From contig JAGIAI010000021.1 in the NCBI GenBank assembly GCA_017744935.1, positions 1-64,000 of the forward strand: DNA of 64,000 bases, written 5' to 3'. Below, piece after piece: positions 35,646 through 44,518 of this stretch. Position 1 is the first letter of the stretch; each line of letters begins with the position of its first letter. The position numbers and the translations under genes are program-made. The stretch comes from Variovorax sp. GTDB taxonomy: Bacteria > Pseudomonadota > Gammaproteobacteria > Burkholderiales > Burkholderiaceae_C. Under the pieces are notes generated by a model that had not been told where the DNA came from, did not search any database, and saw only the letters and a program-made list of their open reading frames with translations.

Positions 35646-36238
35646 TGCAGATCCTCCTGGCCTTCGCGCCCTTCATTGCCTTCGCGGTACTTTCGCGCAA
35701 CGTTCCGGTCATGCTCGCGCTCGCGGCAGCGGCGCTGGTAGCGATCGCCCAGTTGCTCAACGACGTCGTGCGACACAAGCGCAGCATCAAGATCCTCGAA
35801 GTCGGCACCGCCCTGCTCTTCGGCGGCCTGGCGCTCATTGCCTGGTCACGCGGCGGCGCGTGGGGCATTGCGGAGGTGCGCTTCTGGGTGGACGGTGGCC
35901 TGTTCCTCATCGTGGCCTTCTCGATGCTGATCCGCCAGCCCTTCACGCTGCAATATGCGCGCGAGCGCGTCAGCCCCGAGATCGCTGCCAAGCCCCAGTT
36001 CCTGCGCTTCAACCAGATCCTGACGGCCGTGTGGGCGCTGGCCTTCCTCATCCTCACCGCCGCGGATCATGTGATGGCGCACATGCCCGAGGTACCGCTG
36101 TGGATCGGCATCGCCGTGTCGGTGGGTGCGTTGGCCTTTGCGATCTGGTTCACCGGCTGGTATCCGGAGCGGCAACGGCGCCTGGCCGCCGCGGCACAAG
36201 CCGCGCAGGCGACTCAAGGCGCCAACATGGGCCGCTGA
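35645..36238 (+). CDS. Integral membrane protein of unknown function, coupled to carotenoid oxygenase
   Basis: Its ATG (35645) overlaps the oxygenase stop as TGATG. The 197-residue protein has about six hydrophobic helices (LLAFAPFIAFAVL; PVMLALAAAALVAIAQL; ILEVGTALLFGGLALIAW; VDGGLFLIVAFSML; ILTAVWALAFLILTAAD; VGALAFAIWFTGWY) and an Ala/Gln-rich tail. I do not recognise a named family. Coupling suggests it serves the same pathway, perhaps substrate entry, but that is inference. Confidence 0.75.
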   Translation: MQILLAFAPFIAFAVLSRNVPVMLALAAAALVAIAQLLNDVVRHKRSIKILEVGTALLFGGLALIAWSRGGAWGIAEVRFWVDGGLFLIVAFSMLIRQPFTLQYARERVSPEIAAKPQFLRFNQILTAVWALAFLILTAADHVMAHMPEVPLWIGIAVSVGALAFAIWFTGWYPERQRRLAAAAQAAQATQGANMGR

Positions 36239-36256
36239 CGCGCGCCGTCCCCGACC

Positions 36257-37813
36257 TCAGACGATCTGGCGCTCTCGCCCTTCCCAGTAGGGCTTGCGCA
36301 GATCCTTCTTGAGGATCTTGCCGGTCGGGTTCCGGGGCAGCGCGGCAACGACGTCGACGGACTTCGGGCACTTGAATGGCGCCAACCGCTCCCGGCAGTA
36401 CGCAAGGATCTCGTCGGCGTCGATGGCACGGTCTGGCGCCGCGACGATCACTGCCTTGGGGACCTCGCCCCACTTCTCGTCCGGCACGCCAATCACGGCA
36501 ACGTCGTCGATGCCGGGATGCTCGACCAGCACCCGCTCGATCTCGGCCGGATAGATGTTCTCCCCGCCGCTGATGATCATGTCCTTGATGCGGTCGGTGA
36601 CGTAGAGATAGCCGTCGGCGTCGATATGGCCGCCATCGCCCGAGCGCAACCAGCCGTCACTGGTGAAAGCGGCGGCCGTCGCTTCCGGCTTGTGCCAGTA
36701 GCCACTCATGCGTTGCTCGCTTCGAATCCAGATCTCGCCGGGCTGCCCTGTCGGTACAGGCTCACCGGTGCCGGGCTCGCAGATCCTGATCTCCACACCA
36801 TGGATCGCCTTGCCCGCCGACACCAGCCGGTGGGCCACCGACGGGTCCATGTGGTCCGCCACGCCGAGCACGCTGACCACGCCGCATTCCTCGGTCATGC
36901 CGTAGACCTGCTGCATCACACCGGGAAAAAGCGCGAGCGAAGCGCGCATCACCGGCAGCGGCATCGGCGAGGCGCCATAGGACAGCCGCTTCAAGGCCGA
37001 ATAGTCGCGATCGGCGGCACCCGGGACTTTGTTGACCATGGCCAGCAGCGCAGGCACCAGAAACGTGTGGGTGATCTTCTCGGCTTCGAGCATCTCCAGC
37101 ACCGCCGCCGGATCGGGCAGCCGCAGCATCGCGATCTGCGCACCCTGGCTCATCGCCACCAGCGAGTAGCTCGTACCGCCGACGTGATACAGCGGCATCG
37201 CGACCTGGGCCTTCGCGTCGGGGCCCATTTCCTGGTCGAGCGCGACATTGCGCGCGTGCGCGAGCATGCCTCGATGCGTGAGCATCGCGCCCTTCGGAAA
37301 GCCGGTCGTTCCCGAGGTGTAAAGCTGCAGGAAGCAGTCGTCGGGCTGAGGGGAAAAGGGCTTCGAGTGGGGCTCTTGTGCCGCAAGCCATGCCTCGTAT
37401 TCATCGTCGGGGCCGCCGATGCGGATCACCCGCTCGACGGTCGGCAGCTGCGCGCGAAGCTGCTCGACAGCGCCCGCGAACTCCGGTCCGACGAATAGCA
37501 GCCGGGCCTGTGCATCGTTGATCACATAGATCATCTCGGGCGGCGCGAGCCGGAAATTGACAATGGCGTTGGCCGTGCCGACCTGCGCGCAGGCCAGCGT
37601 GAGTTCGAGGCACGACGGATGGTTGAAGTCGACCACCGCGATCCGGTCGCCGGGACGCAGCCCCGCCGCCTGCTGGGCCGCGGCATTCTGGCGAACCCGC
37701 GCAGCCAGTTCGCGCCAGGTCCGCCCCGTTCCACCGAAGGTGATCGCCGTCGCATCGGGACGCTGCGCCTCCCAATGGGCAAGGACTGCGGTGAAGTCGG
37801 TCAGCGTGGTCAT
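36257..37813 (-). CDS. Acyl-CoA synthetase (AMP-forming, FadD-like)
   Basis: This 518-residue ANL-superfamily enzyme starts at ATG 37813 with AGGAG upstream. Core motifs are LYTSGTTGFPKGAML (P-loop), YGMTE, WLRSGDGG and the C-terminal lysine in PRNPTGKILKKDL. It would activate a fatty or aromatic carboxylic acid to its CoA thioester via an acyl-adenylate. Length fits medium- or long-chain ligases and close relatives that use cinnamate-type acids. It is convergent with the carotenoid-oxygenase pair (18 bp apart); no partner genes of beta-oxidation are adjacent. Confidence 0.87.
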   Translation of the reverse strand: MTTLTDFTAVLAHWEAQRPDATAITFGGTGRTWRELAARVRQNAAAQQAAGLRPGDRIAVVDFNHPSCLELTLACAQVGTANAIVNFRLAPPEMIYVINDAQARLLFVGPEFAGAVEQLRAQLPTVERVIRIGGPDDEYEAWLAAQEPHSKPFSPQPDDCFLQLYTSGTTGFPKGAMLTHRGMLAHARNVALDQEMGPDAKAQVAMPLYHVGGTSYSLVAMSQGAQIAMLRLPDPAAVLEMLEAEKITHTFLVPALLAMVNKVPGAADRDYSALKRLSYGASPMPLPVMRASLALFPGVMQQVYGMTEECGVVSVLGVADHMDPSVAHRLVSAGKAIHGVEIRICEPGTGEPVPTGQPGEIWIRSEQRMSGYWHKPEATAAAFTSDGWLRSGDGGHIDADGYLYVTDRIKDMIISGGENIYPAEIERVLVEHPGIDDVAVIGVPDEKWGEVPKAVIVAAPDRAIDADEILAYCRERLAPFKCPKSVDVVAALPRNPTGKILKKDLRKPYWEGRERQIV

Positions 37814-37932
37814 GCAATCTCCTCGTTTTGCGTGAGTGGCAAGTCGTCAGCCCGTTGGCGCGCTGCGTGATTCTGCAAACGCTGGGCCCGGCGCTGAAGC
37901 GGGCGAACCCGAAGGCGACGGACGTGGCCGCG

Positions 37933-39666
37933 TCATCGATGCCCGCGGGACCCCGCTTCCACATTGGCGCTCGCGGTGCGGCGTGCCACGACCAGACGTT
38001 TGCGCAGCGACACCTCCGACAGGTCAAGCTCGGCGACCAGCGCGCGAAGCGATTCGTCGTTGATCCGTTGCGCCTGGCGCTCGGCATACAGCACGTTGCG
38101 CTCGACGTGCAGCGCCTCCAGCCGAAGCTCCATCTCGACCAGATACCGCCGGCGCCGCTGGCGCACCGCTTCGGCCGACTCGGCCTGCGCCTCGGGCGTG
38201 GCCGAATCGGCCGGCTCTTCCAGGAGATCGATACGCTTGCGATAGTCCTGCGTGAGACGCCCCACGGCCTCCTGGTGTTGCGAAAGCCAGTTCGCATCCG
38301 TGCTCGCGTGGCGCGCCTTGGGCACAAGCGCCAGACGGGCGATCGCGGCGCGACAGGCGGCCAACCGCGCACTCCGCTCCTCGCGCACGAAGACCGGCTC
38401 GCCAGCCGGCGGCAGCCGACGAAGCACGAGCGGCAGGCCGATGCTGCCGACGATCAATGTGAAGAGGATGGTGCCTGTGGCCAGGAAGACCAGCAGATCC
38501 CGCCCCGGAAACGGCGCGCCGCCCGGCATCTGCAGTGGTATCGACAACGCGCCGGCGAGCGTGACGGCACCCCGGATGCCTGCGAGCGTCTGTGCGAGGG
38601 TCAGCAGCGACGTCGGCCGCTCGGCAATATGTCCGCGCTCATGGGCACGCCGCAGGCTGCGCTTGACCCCCAAGGTGAGCCACAGCCAGCGCAGGCCGAG
38701 CAGCGCCGCGCTGATCGCCACCACCTGCGCGGCAGGCACCCACCACCTGCCCGCCGCCTCGATCAGCGTGGAGCCGACGATCGACGGCAGTTGCAAGCCC
38801 AGCAAGAGGAACACCGCGCCGTTGAACGCCGACTCCACCACGGTCCACGTGCCTTCGGTCTGCATGCGCTCGGCGATGAATTCACTGCGCCGCAAGTCGG
38901 CGAAGTTGGTGGTAAAGCCCGCGGCAACCGCGGCCAGGATCCCGGACACGCCCAGGCGCTCACCGAGCAGATAGGCCGCGAAGGGCAGCAGCACCAGCAA
39001 CAGGACCATCTGCGTGGCCGCCACATCGCCGACGCGCCGCGTGACGGCGTCGCGGGTCGCGGCAAAGCCCCAGCCGACCAGCGCCCCCAGCCCGAGTCCC
39101 CCTGCGGCCACCCAAAGGAATTCGCGTGCCACTTCGCCCCACGAGAACACGCCGGTCAGCGTGGCGGCCACGGCGAACTTCAGCGCCACCAGGCCGGACG
39201 CATCGTTGAGCAGCGACTCGCCTTCCAGCACGAGCATGGACCTCGCGGGCATGCCCAGATTGCGCGTGATCGCCGACACCGCGACAGCGTCCGTCGGAGA
39301 GACCACCGCGGCCAATGCGAAGGCGACGCTCAGGGGAATGTCCGGGATGATCCAGTGGATCAGGTAGCCGAGCCCCAGCACGGTGAAGAGAACCAGGCCG
39401 AGCGCGAGCCGCAGGATCGGCCCGGCCAGCGCGAAGAACTCACGCTTGGGAATGCGCCAGCCGTCCGCGAACAGCAATGGCGGAATGAAGAGTGCCAGGA
39501 ACAGTTCCGGATCGAAGGCAATGTGCAGGCCCTGTTGCGGCCACGACAGGGCCGCACCGAGCGCGATCTGGATCAATGGAAGCGGTATGGCCCTCAGGTA
39601 GCGGGCTGCGATGCCCGTCAGCGCCCCGAAAAGAAGTACCAGCAGCACGGTCTCGACAGTGTCCAT
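37933..39666 (-). CDS. CPA1-type Na+/H+ antiporter
   Basis: Preferred start ATG 39666 (MDTVETVLLVLLF) gives 577 residues; the frame is open to 39705. About 12 helices form the transporter domain, with family motifs FIPPLLFADGW, VVSPTDAVAVSAI (the ion-binding Asp) and LLNDASGLVALKFAV, and with GIRGAVTLAGALSIP in the C-terminal half. A cytoplasmic tail of about 150 residues is rich in Arg and Glu and probably helical (QAESAEAVRQRRRRYLVEMELRLEALHVERN). The protein would exchange Na+ or K+ for protons. It appears to be a single gene. Confidence 0.87.
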   Translation of the reverse strand: MDTVETVLLVLLFGALTGIAARYLRAIPLPLIQIALGAALSWPQQGLHIAFDPELFLALFIPPLLFADGWRIPKREFFALAGPILRLALGLVLFTVLGLGYLIHWIIPDIPLSVAFALAAVVSPTDAVAVSAITRNLGMPARSMLVLEGESLLNDASGLVALKFAVAATLTGVFSWGEVAREFLWVAAGGLGLGALVGWGFAATRDAVTRRVGDVAATQMVLLLVLLPFAAYLLGERLGVSGILAAVAAGFTTNFADLRRSEFIAERMQTEGTWTVVESAFNGAVFLLLGLQLPSIVGSTLIEAAGRWWVPAAQVVAISAALLGLRWLWLTLGVKRSLRRAHERGHIAERPTSLLTLAQTLAGIRGAVTLAGALSIPLQMPGGAPFPGRDLLVFLATGTILFTLIVGSIGLPLVLRRLPPAGEPVFVREERSARLAACRAAIARLALVPKARHASTDANWLSQHQEAVGRLTQDYRKRIDLLEEPADSATPEAQAESAEAVRQRRRRYLVEMELRLEALHVERNVLYAERQAQRINDESLRALVAELDLSEVSLRKRLVVARRTASANVEAGSRGHR

Positions 39667-39766
39667 GGCCTGAGTCTGCCAGCTTGGACTGGCGGCGCGG
39701 CGCAAGCATCAGGACGCTGATGCGGAAGCTTCGGCGGCCGAGCTGCCCCGGACGCCTTCCAGACGC

Positions 39767-42019
39767 TCAAGCCAACTTGAACGGCAACTCCCGCACCGGC
39801 TTCCCCGTGATCGCCGCCACCGCATTCGCAAACGCGGGCGCCAGCGGAGGCAGCCCCGGCTCGCCCATGCCAGTGGGCGCGTCGGCACTCGGCACGATGA
39901 AGACGGCGATCTGTGGCGCGTCTGTGATTCGTGGCACGACGAAATCGCTGAAGTTGCTCTGCTGCACAACGCCGTCCTTGAGCGTGATCGCCGCGCCGGG
40001 CAGGCACATCGACAGCCCCATCACCGCACCACCCTGCACTTGCGCTTCGACGCTCTTCGGATTGACCGCGAGATTGCAGTGCACGCCCGCCGTCACGTTG
40101 TGCAGCGTGGGCGTGCCGTCCTTCACCGAGGCTTCGACGACGTACGCCACCACGGAGTTGAACGATTCATGCACCGCCACGCCCCAGGCCCGACCCGCGT
40201 CGAGCTTCTTCTTGCCGTAGCCGGACTTGTCCACCGCGAGTTGCAGTGCCGCCTTGTGGCGCGGATGCTGGTCGCCGATGAGCTTCATGCGATAGGCGAC
40301 CGGGTCCTGCCTGGTGGTGCGGGCGATCTCGTCGACGAGCGTTTCCATGACGAACGCGGTGTGGGTCGAGCCCACGCTGCGCCACCAGAGAACCGGCACA
40401 TTGAGCTTGGGATGATGCACGGTGAGACGCATCGGCACGTCGTAGGGCTCCTTCATGCCTTCGACTGCCGTGGCGTCGATGCCGTCCTTGACCATCATCG
40501 GCTCGAACATGCTGCCCATCAGCAGCGACTGACCCACGATGACGTGGTCCCAGGCGGAGACCTTGCCCTGCGCGTCGAAGCCGATCTTCGCGGTGTGCAG
40601 ATGCATCGGACGGTAGTAGCCGCCCTTGATGTCGTCCTCGCGGCTCCACAGCGTGCGAATGGGCGCGGCAATGCCCGCGGCCTGCGCGGCCTTGACGACA
40701 CCGCAGGCCTCGGCCACGAAGTCGCTCGTCAGCAGGCCACGACGGCCGAAGCCGCCGCCCGCCATCAGCGCGTGAACCTTGACGTTCTCCGGCGGCACAC
40801 CCAGCACCTTGGCGGCTGCCACGCCATCGATGCCCGGCATCTGCGTGCCCGTCCACACTTCGGCCTTGCCTCCCGCGAGGCTGACGGTGCAGTTGAGCGG
40901 CTCCATCGGCGCATGCACGAGATACGGGAAGACGAACTCGGCCTCGATCTTGTGCGGGGCTGCGCTGAGCTTCGAGACATCGGCGTCGTACTTGCGATTG
41001 CCCTGCTTCGTCGCAAGCTCGCGGTATTGCGCGAGCTGCCTTTCGCTGTCGACCTTCTCGACGCCGCTGGTGTCCCAATCGAGCTTGAGCGCGTCGCGGC
41101 CCTGCTTCGCGGCCCAGTAGCCGTCGGCGACCACGGCCACGCCTTCGGCACCGCGGTCGAGCTGCACGCGCACAACGGCCTTGACACCCTTGATCGCCTT
41201 CGCGCCGCTGTCGTCCACCGACTTGAGCTTGGCGCCGAATACCGGCGGATGAGAAACGACGGCGGTCAACATGCCAGGCAGGCGCATGTCGATGCCGTAG
41301 TCCTGGTGGCCGCTGGACTTGGCCTGCGCGTCGAGCCGGCCGGTGGGTTTGCCGATCAGGCGGAAGTCCTTCGGGTCCTTGAGCTTGACGGTCTCGGGCA
41401 CCGGCAGCTTCATCGCCGCTTCGGCCAGCTCGCCGTAGCCCAGTTGCTTGCCGCCGGGGCCGATGACGACGCCATTGCGCGTCTGCAGGGTCGCGGCATC
41501 CACCTTCCACTGCGCCGCAGCCGCGCTGACCAGCATGGCGCGGGTGCGGGCGCCGAGTTCGCGGTATTGCATGTACGAGTTCTTGATGGAACCCGAGCCG
41601 CCCGTGATATGCATGCCGAAGGCGGGGTCGACATAGGCCGGATCGTTGGTGCCGTGAACGCTTCGGACCTTGGACCAATCGGCGTCGAGTTCTTCCGCCA
41701 GGATCATCGGCAATCCGGTCTGCACGCCTTGTCCGAAGTCGAGCCGGTTGATCGTGATGGTGGTCGTGCCATCGCGGTCGATGCGCACGAAGGCCGCCGG
41801 CTGCTGGAACGGCTTCAGTCCGGCGGGCCTGGCGGGCGCCGCGCTCGTGTCCTGCGCAAGCGCTGCCATCGGAAAGACGCCAAGCGCGAAGCCGCCCACC
41901 GCCGTGAGCTTCAGGAAGCTGCGACGTGGCAGGCCATCGGGTTCGGTGGTGTTCTTGGGGCGCGCCATCAGCGCACGAAGGTTCGCGGGCAGTTCGAAAG
42001 TGGCTTGATCGAAGTTCAT
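39767..42019 (-). CDS. Molybdenum hydroxylase large subunit, isoquinoline 1-oxidoreductase beta-like
   Basis: The 750-residue protein starts at ATG 42019 with AGGAGATC upstream. A Tat signal (RRSFLKLTAVGGFALGVFPMAALAQ) begins only at residue 32, giving a long lead. The xanthine dehydrogenase-family molybdopterin domain follows: TTITINRLDFGQGVQTGLPMILAEELD, SGGSIKNSYMQYRELGARTRAML, AGGGFGRRG and WWRSVGSTHTAFVMETLVDEIA. It would hydroxylate an N-heterocycle or oxidise an aldehyde, exported as a complex with the small subunit encoded 14 bp upstream. There is no separate FAD subunit, as in IorAB. A cytochrome c gene often follows in relatives but is absent here. Confidence 0.87.
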   Translation of the reverse strand: MNFDQATFELPANLRALMARPKNTTEPDGLPRRSFLKLTAVGGFALGVFPMAALAQDTSAAPARPAGLKPFQQPAAFVRIDRDGTTTITINRLDFGQGVQTGLPMILAEELDADWSKVRSVHGTNDPAYVDPAFGMHITGGSGSIKNSYMQYRELGARTRAMLVSAAAAQWKVDAATLQTRNGVVIGPGGKQLGYGELAEAAMKLPVPETVKLKDPKDFRLIGKPTGRLDAQAKSSGHQDYGIDMRLPGMLTAVVSHPPVFGAKLKSVDDSGAKAIKGVKAVVRVQLDRGAEGVAVVADGYWAAKQGRDALKLDWDTSGVEKVDSERQLAQYRELATKQGNRKYDADVSKLSAAPHKIEAEFVFPYLVHAPMEPLNCTVSLAGGKAEVWTGTQMPGIDGVAAAKVLGVPPENVKVHALMAGGGFGRRGLLTSDFVAEACGVVKAAQAAGIAAPIRTLWSREDDIKGGYYRPMHLHTAKIGFDAQGKVSAWDHVIVGQSLLMGSMFEPMMVKDGIDATAVEGMKEPYDVPMRLTVHHPKLNVPVLWWRSVGSTHTAFVMETLVDEIARTTRQDPVAYRMKLIGDQHPRHKAALQLAVDKSGYGKKKLDAGRAWGVAVHESFNSVVAYVVEASVKDGTPTLHNVTAGVHCNLAVNPKSVEAQVQGGAVMGLSMCLPGAAITLKDGVVQQSNFSDFVVPRITDAPQIAVFIVPSADAPTGMGEPGLPPLAPAFANAVAAITGKPVRELPFKLA

Positions 42020-42033
42020 GGCGATCTCCTCGT

Positions 42034-42507
42034 TCAAGCCAGCGCCTTGGCGGCGTCGGCGACGGCGGCGCGGATGCGCGCGTAGGTGCCACATCGGCAG
42101 ATGTTGCCGGCCATGGCCGAATCGATCTCGGCCTCGCTGGGCAGCTTTCCGGGCGTGACGGTCTTCAGGAAGGCGGTCGCCGACATGATCTGGCCGCTCT
42201 GGCAGTAGCCGCACTGCGCCACGTCATGCCTGACCCAGGCTTCATGCACGGCCTTGCCGACCTTGTCGCTGCCATCGGTGACCGCCTCGATGGTGGTGAT
42301 CTTCTGGCCCGCCGCGGCGGAGATCGGCGTCACGCACGAGCGGATCGCCTGGCCGTTGAGGTGCACCGTACAAGCGCCGCACAGCGCCGCACCGCAACCG
42401 AACTTGGTGCCGGTCATGCCCAGCGTGTCGCGCAGGGCCCAGAGGATGGGGGTGGAGGGATCGGCGTCGACCTGCCGGTCCTTGCCGTTGATGTGAAGGG
42501 TGGTCAT
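42034..42507 (-). CDS. [2Fe-2S] subunit of molybdenum hydroxylase, isoquinoline 1-oxidoreductase alpha-like
   Basis: The 157-residue protein has an N-terminal plant-type [2Fe-2S] cluster (C38, C43, C46, C58) and a helical [2Fe-2S] domain (C99, C102, C137, C139; motifs QCGYCQSGQI and NICRCGTY). Size and motif order are those of IorA and the small subunits of CO dehydrogenase-type enzymes. It has no signal and probably crosses the membrane bound to the Tat-targeted large subunit. First gene of the pair, followed by the large subunit. Confidence 0.9.
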   Translation of the reverse strand: MTTLHINGKDRQVDADPSTPILWALRDTLGMTGTKFGCGAALCGACTVHLNGQAIRSCVTPISAAAGQKITTIEAVTDGSDKVGKAVHEAWVRHDVAQCGYCQSGQIMSATAFLKTVTPGKLPSEAEIDSAMAGNICRCGTYARIRAAVADAAKALA

Positions 42508-42581
42508 GGTGGGTTTTCTCGTCTTCGATGAATATTGATTCGGCGAAACAATAGACCTGTGCGCAGGCCAGGTCAAGCGAC

Positions 42582-43154
42582 TCAGGCCTTGATGCCGTCC
42601 CAGCAGAGGCCGAAGGCCATCGCGAGGTTCTCGTCCGTGCGGGCCAGCGCGCCGGATCGAAGCAGGTTGGCGGTCTCGCGCACCGAGCCGCCGAAGCTGT
42701 TGGTCAACAGAACCGTCGGCACGTCCTTGAGAATCTCGCGAGCCTTGGCCGATTCGATCAGGTCGACCCAGTCCTTGATCAGCCGGGCGGAGAGATTGCG
42801 GCTCTCTTCGCTGAACCAGGGCGAGTTGTAGTACTGCTCCAGAAAGACCACCTGCGCATAGTGCGTCAGGCGGTGTTCGAGCCAGTTCATCCACATGTGC
42901 CGGAAGCGGCTGCGAAACGGCGCTTTCGGGTCATCGCCATGCATGAGCATGGCGGCGGTGGTCGTCTTGGCCTGCTCGTAGAGCGCGACCATCAACTCTT
43001 CCTTCGACTTGAAGTAGACGTAAAGCGTGCCCGTGGCCAGCCCCGCTTCGCGCGCGATGGCGGCCATGGTCAGCCCGCTCAGGCCGGTCTGCTCGACCAG
43101 CGTGAACGTGGCTTCGGCGATGGCGCGGAGCTTTTCGTCGTCCTTGGGTTTCAC
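42582..43154 (-). CDS. TetR-family regulator
   Basis: The start is GTG 43154. The 190-residue product has a TetR helix-turn-helix (GLTMAAIAREAGLATGTLYVYFKSKEELMVALYEQA, residues about 26-61) and a ligand domain with several aromatic residues (HMWMNWLEHRL, FLEQYYNSPWF). It lies 74 bp upstream of the molybdenum hydroxylase genes on the same strand and is divergent from doxX. Either set could be its target. Confidence 0.85.
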   Translation of the reverse strand: MKPKDDEKLRAIAEATFTLVEQTGLSGLTMAAIAREAGLATGTLYVYFKSKEELMVALYEQAKTTTAAMLMHGDDPKAPFRSRFRHMWMNWLEHRLTHYAQVVFLEQYYNSPWFSEESRNLSARLIKDWVDLIESAKAREILKDVPTVLLTNSFGGSVRETANLLRSGALARTDENLAMAFGLCWDGIKA

Positions 43155-43307
43155 GGCGGCGATCTTAGTGCCTTTTGGTTATTGGCGAACATAAATTCGG
43201 TCAAACCTCGATGCGCTTTCTCCAACCTGTGCCAAAACGCACTGCGCATCGCGGTGCGCCTTTCTAAGCTCGCTGTCTTTTCCAACACGACTTCAGGAAT
43301 ATCGACA

Positions 43308-43772
43308 GTGAAGAAGCTTTCTCTTGCCAGCGCCAACGGCCCCGTTGGCGTCCTCGCCCCAGACACCTCCGCCCGACTCGAAGATGCCGGCAAGTTGCTG
43401 CTGCGCGTCGCTGTGGCATTCCTGGTGCTGCTTCACGGGATCGACAAGCTTTCGACCGGCCCCGGATTCGTCGTGTCGATGCTGGAGCACGCCGGCCTGC
43501 CGGGCGCACTTGGCTACCTCGTCTACATCGGTGAAGTGATCGCACCGGTGCTGATGATCATCGGCATCGGTACGCGCGCCGCCGCGGCCGTTGTGTCTTT
43601 CAACATGCTGGTGGCCTTCGCCCTCGTGCACATGGGCAGCCTGTTCTCGCTCACCAAGCAAGGCGGCTGGGCACTCGAACTGCAGGGCCTCTATCTGTTC
43701 GGCGCGCTGGCAGTGATGTTGCTGGGCGCCGGCAGCCTGAGTGCCGGCGGCAAGTCGGGCCGCTTCAACTGA
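43308..43772 (+). CDS. DoxX-family membrane protein
   Basis: The start is GTG 43308 with AGGA at 43295-43298. The 154-residue protein has four helices: LLRVAVAFLVLLHGIDKL, LGYLVYIGEVIAPVLMIIGI, AAAVVSFNMLVAFALVHM and LQGLYLFGALAVMLLGAG. The R-x-x-x-x-x-x-x-x-H-G signature of DoxX is visible in the first helix. DoxX proteins are linked to respiratory or redox membrane complexes, with no fixed activity. It is divergent from the TetR gene and 12 bp from the convergent Crp/Fnr gene. Confidence 0.82.
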   Translation: MKKLSLASANGPVGVLAPDTSARLEDAGKLLLRVAVAFLVLLHGIDKLSTGPGFVVSMLEHAGLPGALGYLVYIGEVIAPVLMIIGIGTRAAAAVVSFNMLVAFALVHMGSLFSLTKQGGWALELQGLYLFGALAVMLLGAGSLSAGGKSGRFN

Positions 43773-43783
43773 GCCCGGCGGCC

Positions 43784-44494
43784 TCAGCCCGCGCCGTCCC
43801 GCGCGGGCGCCGCTTGCGCGGTGAGGCGCGCCATGTCCGCAATCACCAGCGCATTCAACTCCTTGATGAGGATGCCGCTGCGCACGAGCGCGTTGAGTTC
43901 GCGCGTGACCTGTTCGCGCGTGGTGCTGATCTGGCTGGCCAGCGCGGCATGGCGCGGCGCCGGCGCGAGCCTCGCGACGTTGTTCGTCACGCCTGCCAGC
44001 CGGGCCAGGCGGACCAGTTCGAGGTGCAGGCGTCCCTGCACGCCCAGTGTGCTCACATCGACCACGCGCTCCGTCAGTTGGCGCACCAGCAAGGCGAGCC
44101 GCTTCATCATGCGTTCCGCCAGTTGCGGCTCCGCGCGCAGCAGCTTCAGGAAGGTGTTGCGGTCGAGGCTCGCGACCACGCTTGCTTCGAGCGTCATGAC
44201 GTCCGCGGAACGGGGCAACCCGTCGATCGCTGCAAGGTCGCCGATCACCGCGCCCGCCTCGCAATCACGGAAAGTCACCTGGCGGCCCTGCGCCGAATAG
44301 GTCGTCACGCGTACGGAGCCGGAGACCAGGAAGTACACCTCCTGGCGATCGTCGTCGCGTGCCATGAGGCGCTGTTGCGCATCGATGGTCTTCCAGACAC
44401 ATTGCCTGGCCAGTGCATCGAGACGCTCCTCGGGCAGGTCGTGGAGCAAGGCGATGCGGCGCAGCGCGAGGGTGGAGCGATCGGTATCGGTCAT
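43784..44494 (-). CDS. Crp/Fnr-family transcriptional regulator
   Basis: True start ATG 44494 (MTDTDRSTLAL), 236 residues; the open frame upstream is antisense of the cyclase. Residues 15-140 are a cyclic-nucleotide-binding beta-roll (VYFLVSGSVRVTTYSAQGRQVTFRDCEAGAVIGDLAAIDGLPRSADVMTLE). The pocket Arg sits in LPRSADV, as in cAMP-binding members (R-S/T pair), and there are no FNR cysteines. A winged helix near 185-225 has QISTTREQVTRELNAL. Its start is 24 bp from that of a class III cyclase, so the pair may make and sense one nucleotide. Confidence 0.88.
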   Translation of the reverse strand: MTDTDRSTLALRRIALLHDLPEERLDALARQCVWKTIDAQQRLMARDDDRQEVYFLVSGSVRVTTYSAQGRQVTFRDCEAGAVIGDLAAIDGLPRSADVMTLEASVVASLDRNTFLKLLRAEPQLAERMMKRLALLVRQLTERVVDVSTLGVQGRLHLELVRLARLAGVTNNVARLAPAPRHAALASQISTTREQVTRELNALVRSGILIKELNALVIADMARLTAQAAPARDGAG

Positions 44495-44518
44495 GAACAC
44501 GCGGAAAGGGTCAGGCTT
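44495..44518. promoter_or_regulatory. 24 bp divergent gap between Crp/Fnr regulator and cyclase
   Basis: GGAAAGGG (44503-44510) is a good ribosome site for the cyclase ATG at 44519. The gap is too short for two complete promoters, so promoter elements must lie inside the neighbouring coding sequences. Confidence 0.55.

Noticed and set aside
39767..42214. Longer start for the molybdenum hydroxylase large subunit (42214)
   Set aside because: The extra N-terminus is an out-of-frame reading of the small-subunit gene; ATG 42019 has a good ribosome site.
43814..44518. N-terminal extension of the cyclase frame
   Set aside because: It reads antisense through the Crp/Fnr gene and has no protein-like sequence before the ATG at 44519.
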